Shown: in pieces, positions 62,277-64,000 of the stretch
How the letters are laid out: each line of letters opens with the position of its first letter
How positions within the stretch are numbered: position 1 is the first letter of the stretch
Assembly: GCA_028819845.1 (NCBI GenBank)
Contig: JAPPKS010000027.1
Coordinates: forward strand, 1-64,000
From: Candidatus Poribacteria bacterium
Lineage (GTDB): Bacteria > Poribacteria > WGA-4E > PCPOR2b
Reading direction: 5' to 3'
Length of the DNA stretch: 64,000 nucleotides
The notes under the pieces: model-generated
What the model was told of the DNA's origin: nothing
Database searches by the model: none
The model's input: only the letters and a program-made list of their open reading frames with translations
Program-made: the position numbers and the translations under genes

Positions 62277-63872
62277 ATGAAACGCACCGCAATTTGTTGT
62301 TTGGGGATAATTTTTCTGCTATGCACGGCTGTACCGATGAATAGCTACGCGACTGATTCGATTTTGATAAAGGGTACGGTAACAGATGCAAACGGCAATC
62401 CGATAGATGGGCTTGATGTTACGGTGGAGAATACAACCAGCCCGCGTGAATCATCGCGACCCGCGCGCACTGGGGAAGCAAGCGGTGCAGGAATTTATGC
62501 CGTTTTCTATTTCATTCTAACTCCGCCAGTACCGGAAGTCGGCGATGAGATAAAAATCACCGTCGAACAAGATGGGGAAGTTCTCGCCGAGGTAACGCAC
62601 ATACTGGATGACGTCGATTTTCCTGCGACAACTTTCGATATTCAGCTTGAGTCGAGAGTTCCCGCGCCAATCCTAAACAGCGTAGTGTCGGATCGCGGCA
62701 TAATCTTCGGCGGCGATGTCGTTCAATTAATCGGAGAGAATTTTCAAGAAGGTGCAAGCGTTACTGTAGACGGCATTGAAATTCTGGACGTAACGTACAT
62801 CTCGGCCACCGAACTCAGCATCACAATCCCCGAAGATGCGGTTGGGGCTGCCGAAATTGTCATTTCTAATCCTGACGGCCAGTCGGATACAATTGATGTT
62901 CAGATTGAGCCGAGAGTCCCGGCGCCGATCCTTGACAGTGTCACATCAGACAGCGGGATAATAACCGAAGGCACAATAGTCCAATTGCTCGGAGAGAATT
63001 TTCAGGAAGGAGCAAGCGTTTCCGTCGGCGGCATGCAGATACTGGACGTAAAATTTATCTCGCCTACTGAAATCACCTTTACAATCCCCGCAAGTATGGT
63101 TGGGGATGTCGAAATTGTCCTGACCAACCCGGATGGACAATCGCAAACGATAGTGTTTTCATACGTCGAATTCCGTCCTGAAGACATCAACCGAGATGAG
63201 CAAATCGATATCTTCGATCTCGTAAAAGTCGGCGGTAGTTTTGGGCAAACTGGTGAAGGGCTTGCGGCAGATATTGACGGGAATGGTGAAGTCGATATTT
63301 TTGACCTTGTTCGTGTGGCGCGTCTATTCGGCCAATCAGGTATTGTCTCGGCGGCGCCATCTGTCTACACCGCGAGCGTGAGGTTTGATTACGCCACGGC
63401 ACGCGAAAACATTCAGCAGGAGGGCACCCATAGCCGTACTACGCCGATGGGCTCCGAGACTCTCAGCCGATTGCGGTCGGCTTTAAGGGAGTTAGAGCGT
63501 ATGTCTGACATGATGCTGGAAGTTCGAATCGGTGCGGACCTGCTGCGCAGTTGGCTGGCAACCAACGCCGGTGTCCCTGCAAAGACGCAGCTTCTCCCCA
63601 ATTACCCGAATCCTTTCAACCCGGAGACATGGATTCCGTATCACCTTGACCGTGACGCGAATGCCGCGCTTTCCATTTATAACGCCAGCGGCGTGTTGGT
63701 GCGTCATTTCGATTTGGGGCTTCAGTCGGCAGGGTTCTATACTGAAAAAGGCAGTGCGGTGTATTGGGATGGACACAACGAACGCGGCGAAGCGGTGGCA
63801 AGCGGCACCTATTTCTATCAACTACGGGCGGGTGATTATTCCGCGATGCGTCGGATGGTGATTGTGAAATAA
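62277..63872 (+). CDS. Secreted protein with two TIG domains, dockerin pair and C-terminal sorting-type domain
   Basis: A 531-residue secreted protein. Order: signal peptide (ICCLGIIFLLCTAVPMNSYA), a carboxypeptidase-regulatory-like beta domain (KGTVTDANGNPIDGLDVTV), two IPT/TIG domains of about 85 residues (each PAPIL..V.SD.G.I then GENFQEGASV), a type I dockerin pair with Ca-binding loops (DINRDEQIDIFDLVKVGG and DIDGNGEVDIFDLVRVAR), and a C-terminal FlgD-like/sorting domain (PNYPNPFNPETWIPY to the end). AGGAG precedes the start. The dockerin suggests docking to a cohesin or surface protein; the C-terminus resembles sorting signals of secreted Poribacteria proteins. The two TIG domains are recent duplicates. 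Confidence 0.9.
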   Translation: MKRTAICCLGIIFLLCTAVPMNSYATDSILIKGTVTDANGNPIDGLDVTVENTTSPRESSRPARTGEASGAGIYAVFYFILTPPVPEVGDEIKITVEQDGEVLAEVTHILDDVDFPATTFDIQLESRVPAPILNSVVSDRGIIFGGDVVQLIGENFQEGASVTVDGIEILDVTYISATELSITIPEDAVGAAEIVISNPDGQSDTIDVQIEPRVPAPILDSVTSDSGIITEGTIVQLLGENFQEGASVSVGGMQILDVKFISPTEITFTIPASMVGDVEIVLTNPDGQSQTIVFSYVEFRPEDINRDEQIDIFDLVKVGGSFGQTGEGLAADIDGNGEVDIFDLVRVARLFGQSGIVSAAPSVYTASVRFDYATARENIQQEGTHSRTTPMGSETLSRLRSALRELERMSDMMLEVRIGADLLRSWLATNAGVPAKTQLLPNYPNPFNPETWIPYHLDRDANAALSIYNASGVLVRHFDLGLQSAGFYTEKGSAVYWDGHNERGEAVASGTYFYQLRAGDYSAMRRMVIVK

Positions 63873-63938
63873 TGAGGACTAAAGCAGTTTAAGCTCATGG
63901 CAAAGTAGCAGGCACACTGCGTATGCCTACTACTTTTG

Positions 63939-63980
63939 GGTGATTATCCCGCGATACGGCGGATGGCGGCTGTATGGCAG
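63939..63980 (+). pseudogene. Vestigial copy of the C-terminal end of the TIG-dockerin gene
   Basis: GGGTGATTATCCCGCGATAC then GGCGGATGG repeats GGGTGATTATTCCGCGATGC then GTCGGATGG at 63829-63857, the GDYSAMRRM end of the gene. In frame it reads GDYPAIRRM. It has no intact upstream frame, so it is a remnant of a related gene. Confidence 0.65.
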
Positions 63981-64000
63981 GACATCTGCACGGACGTTAT

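Overview
The window looks like chromosomal DNA of a member of Candidatus Poribacteria or a close relative. The best pointer is the secreted protein at 62277-63872. It combines TIG domains, a dockerin pair and a C-terminal segment with the motif YPNPFNPETWIPY, a combination I associate with that phylum. The rest fits: a diderm envelope (BamA, TamB, RseB, outer-membrane barrel), many dispersed palindromic intergenic repeats, and sugar-acid and oxidoreductase genes (enolase superfamily, Gfo/Idh/MocA, aldo/keto reductase, Ldh_2). The taxonomic call is an inference, because no rRNA is present.

Layout. (1) 1-5160 is an accessory block on the minus strand: a DruA-like (DUF4338) protein, a NurA nuclease and a HerA ATPase in a tightly packed operon that runs off the left edge, preceded by an Nmad3-like gene and repeat-rich spacers. 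(2) 5191-16798 is mostly housekeeping on the minus strand: NhaC-type antiporter, dapA-dapF behind a consensus promoter, ligA with a lipoprotein gene, rpmB (plus strand), and recJ-relA/spoT. (3) 17113-19402 is a classic ECF sigma / anti-sigma / RseB module. (4) 20236-24129 is an unrecognised minus-strand operon headed by a second ECF sigma factor. It encodes membrane-anchored coiled-coil proteins with histidine-rich tails, contains two copies of a structured intergenic element with compensatory stem changes, and ends in a gene interrupted by one in-frame amber codon. (5) 24243-28863 encodes an NAD-linked formate dehydrogenase. Its catalytic subunit is read through a UGA selenocysteine codon with a SECIS hairpin very close to that of E. 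coli fdhF. (6) 29014-36461 holds sugar-acid metabolism genes, a methyltransferase, a lipoprotein, a LysM-M23 peptidase and an unusual fusion of an outer-membrane barrel with a lytic transglycosylase. (7) 36502-41907 is the tRNA(Thr-Tyr-Gly-Thr)-rpmG-tRNA(Trp)-secE-nusG-rplK-rplA-rplJ-rplL cluster with an L10 leader attenuator; tuf and rpoBC are absent from their usual places. (8) 41962-51577 is bamA-tamB. (9) 52057-62032 holds lysA, a LipM-like acyltransferase, a membrane-anchored SUMF1-like protein, small membrane proteins, cinA, an aldo/keto reductase and an Ldh_2 dehydrogenase. (10) The TIG-dockerin protein closes the window and is flanked by vestigial copies of its own two ends.

The most promising undescribed material is the ECF / His-rich coiled-coil operon with its twin RNA-like elements, followed by the DruA-NurA-HerA operon.
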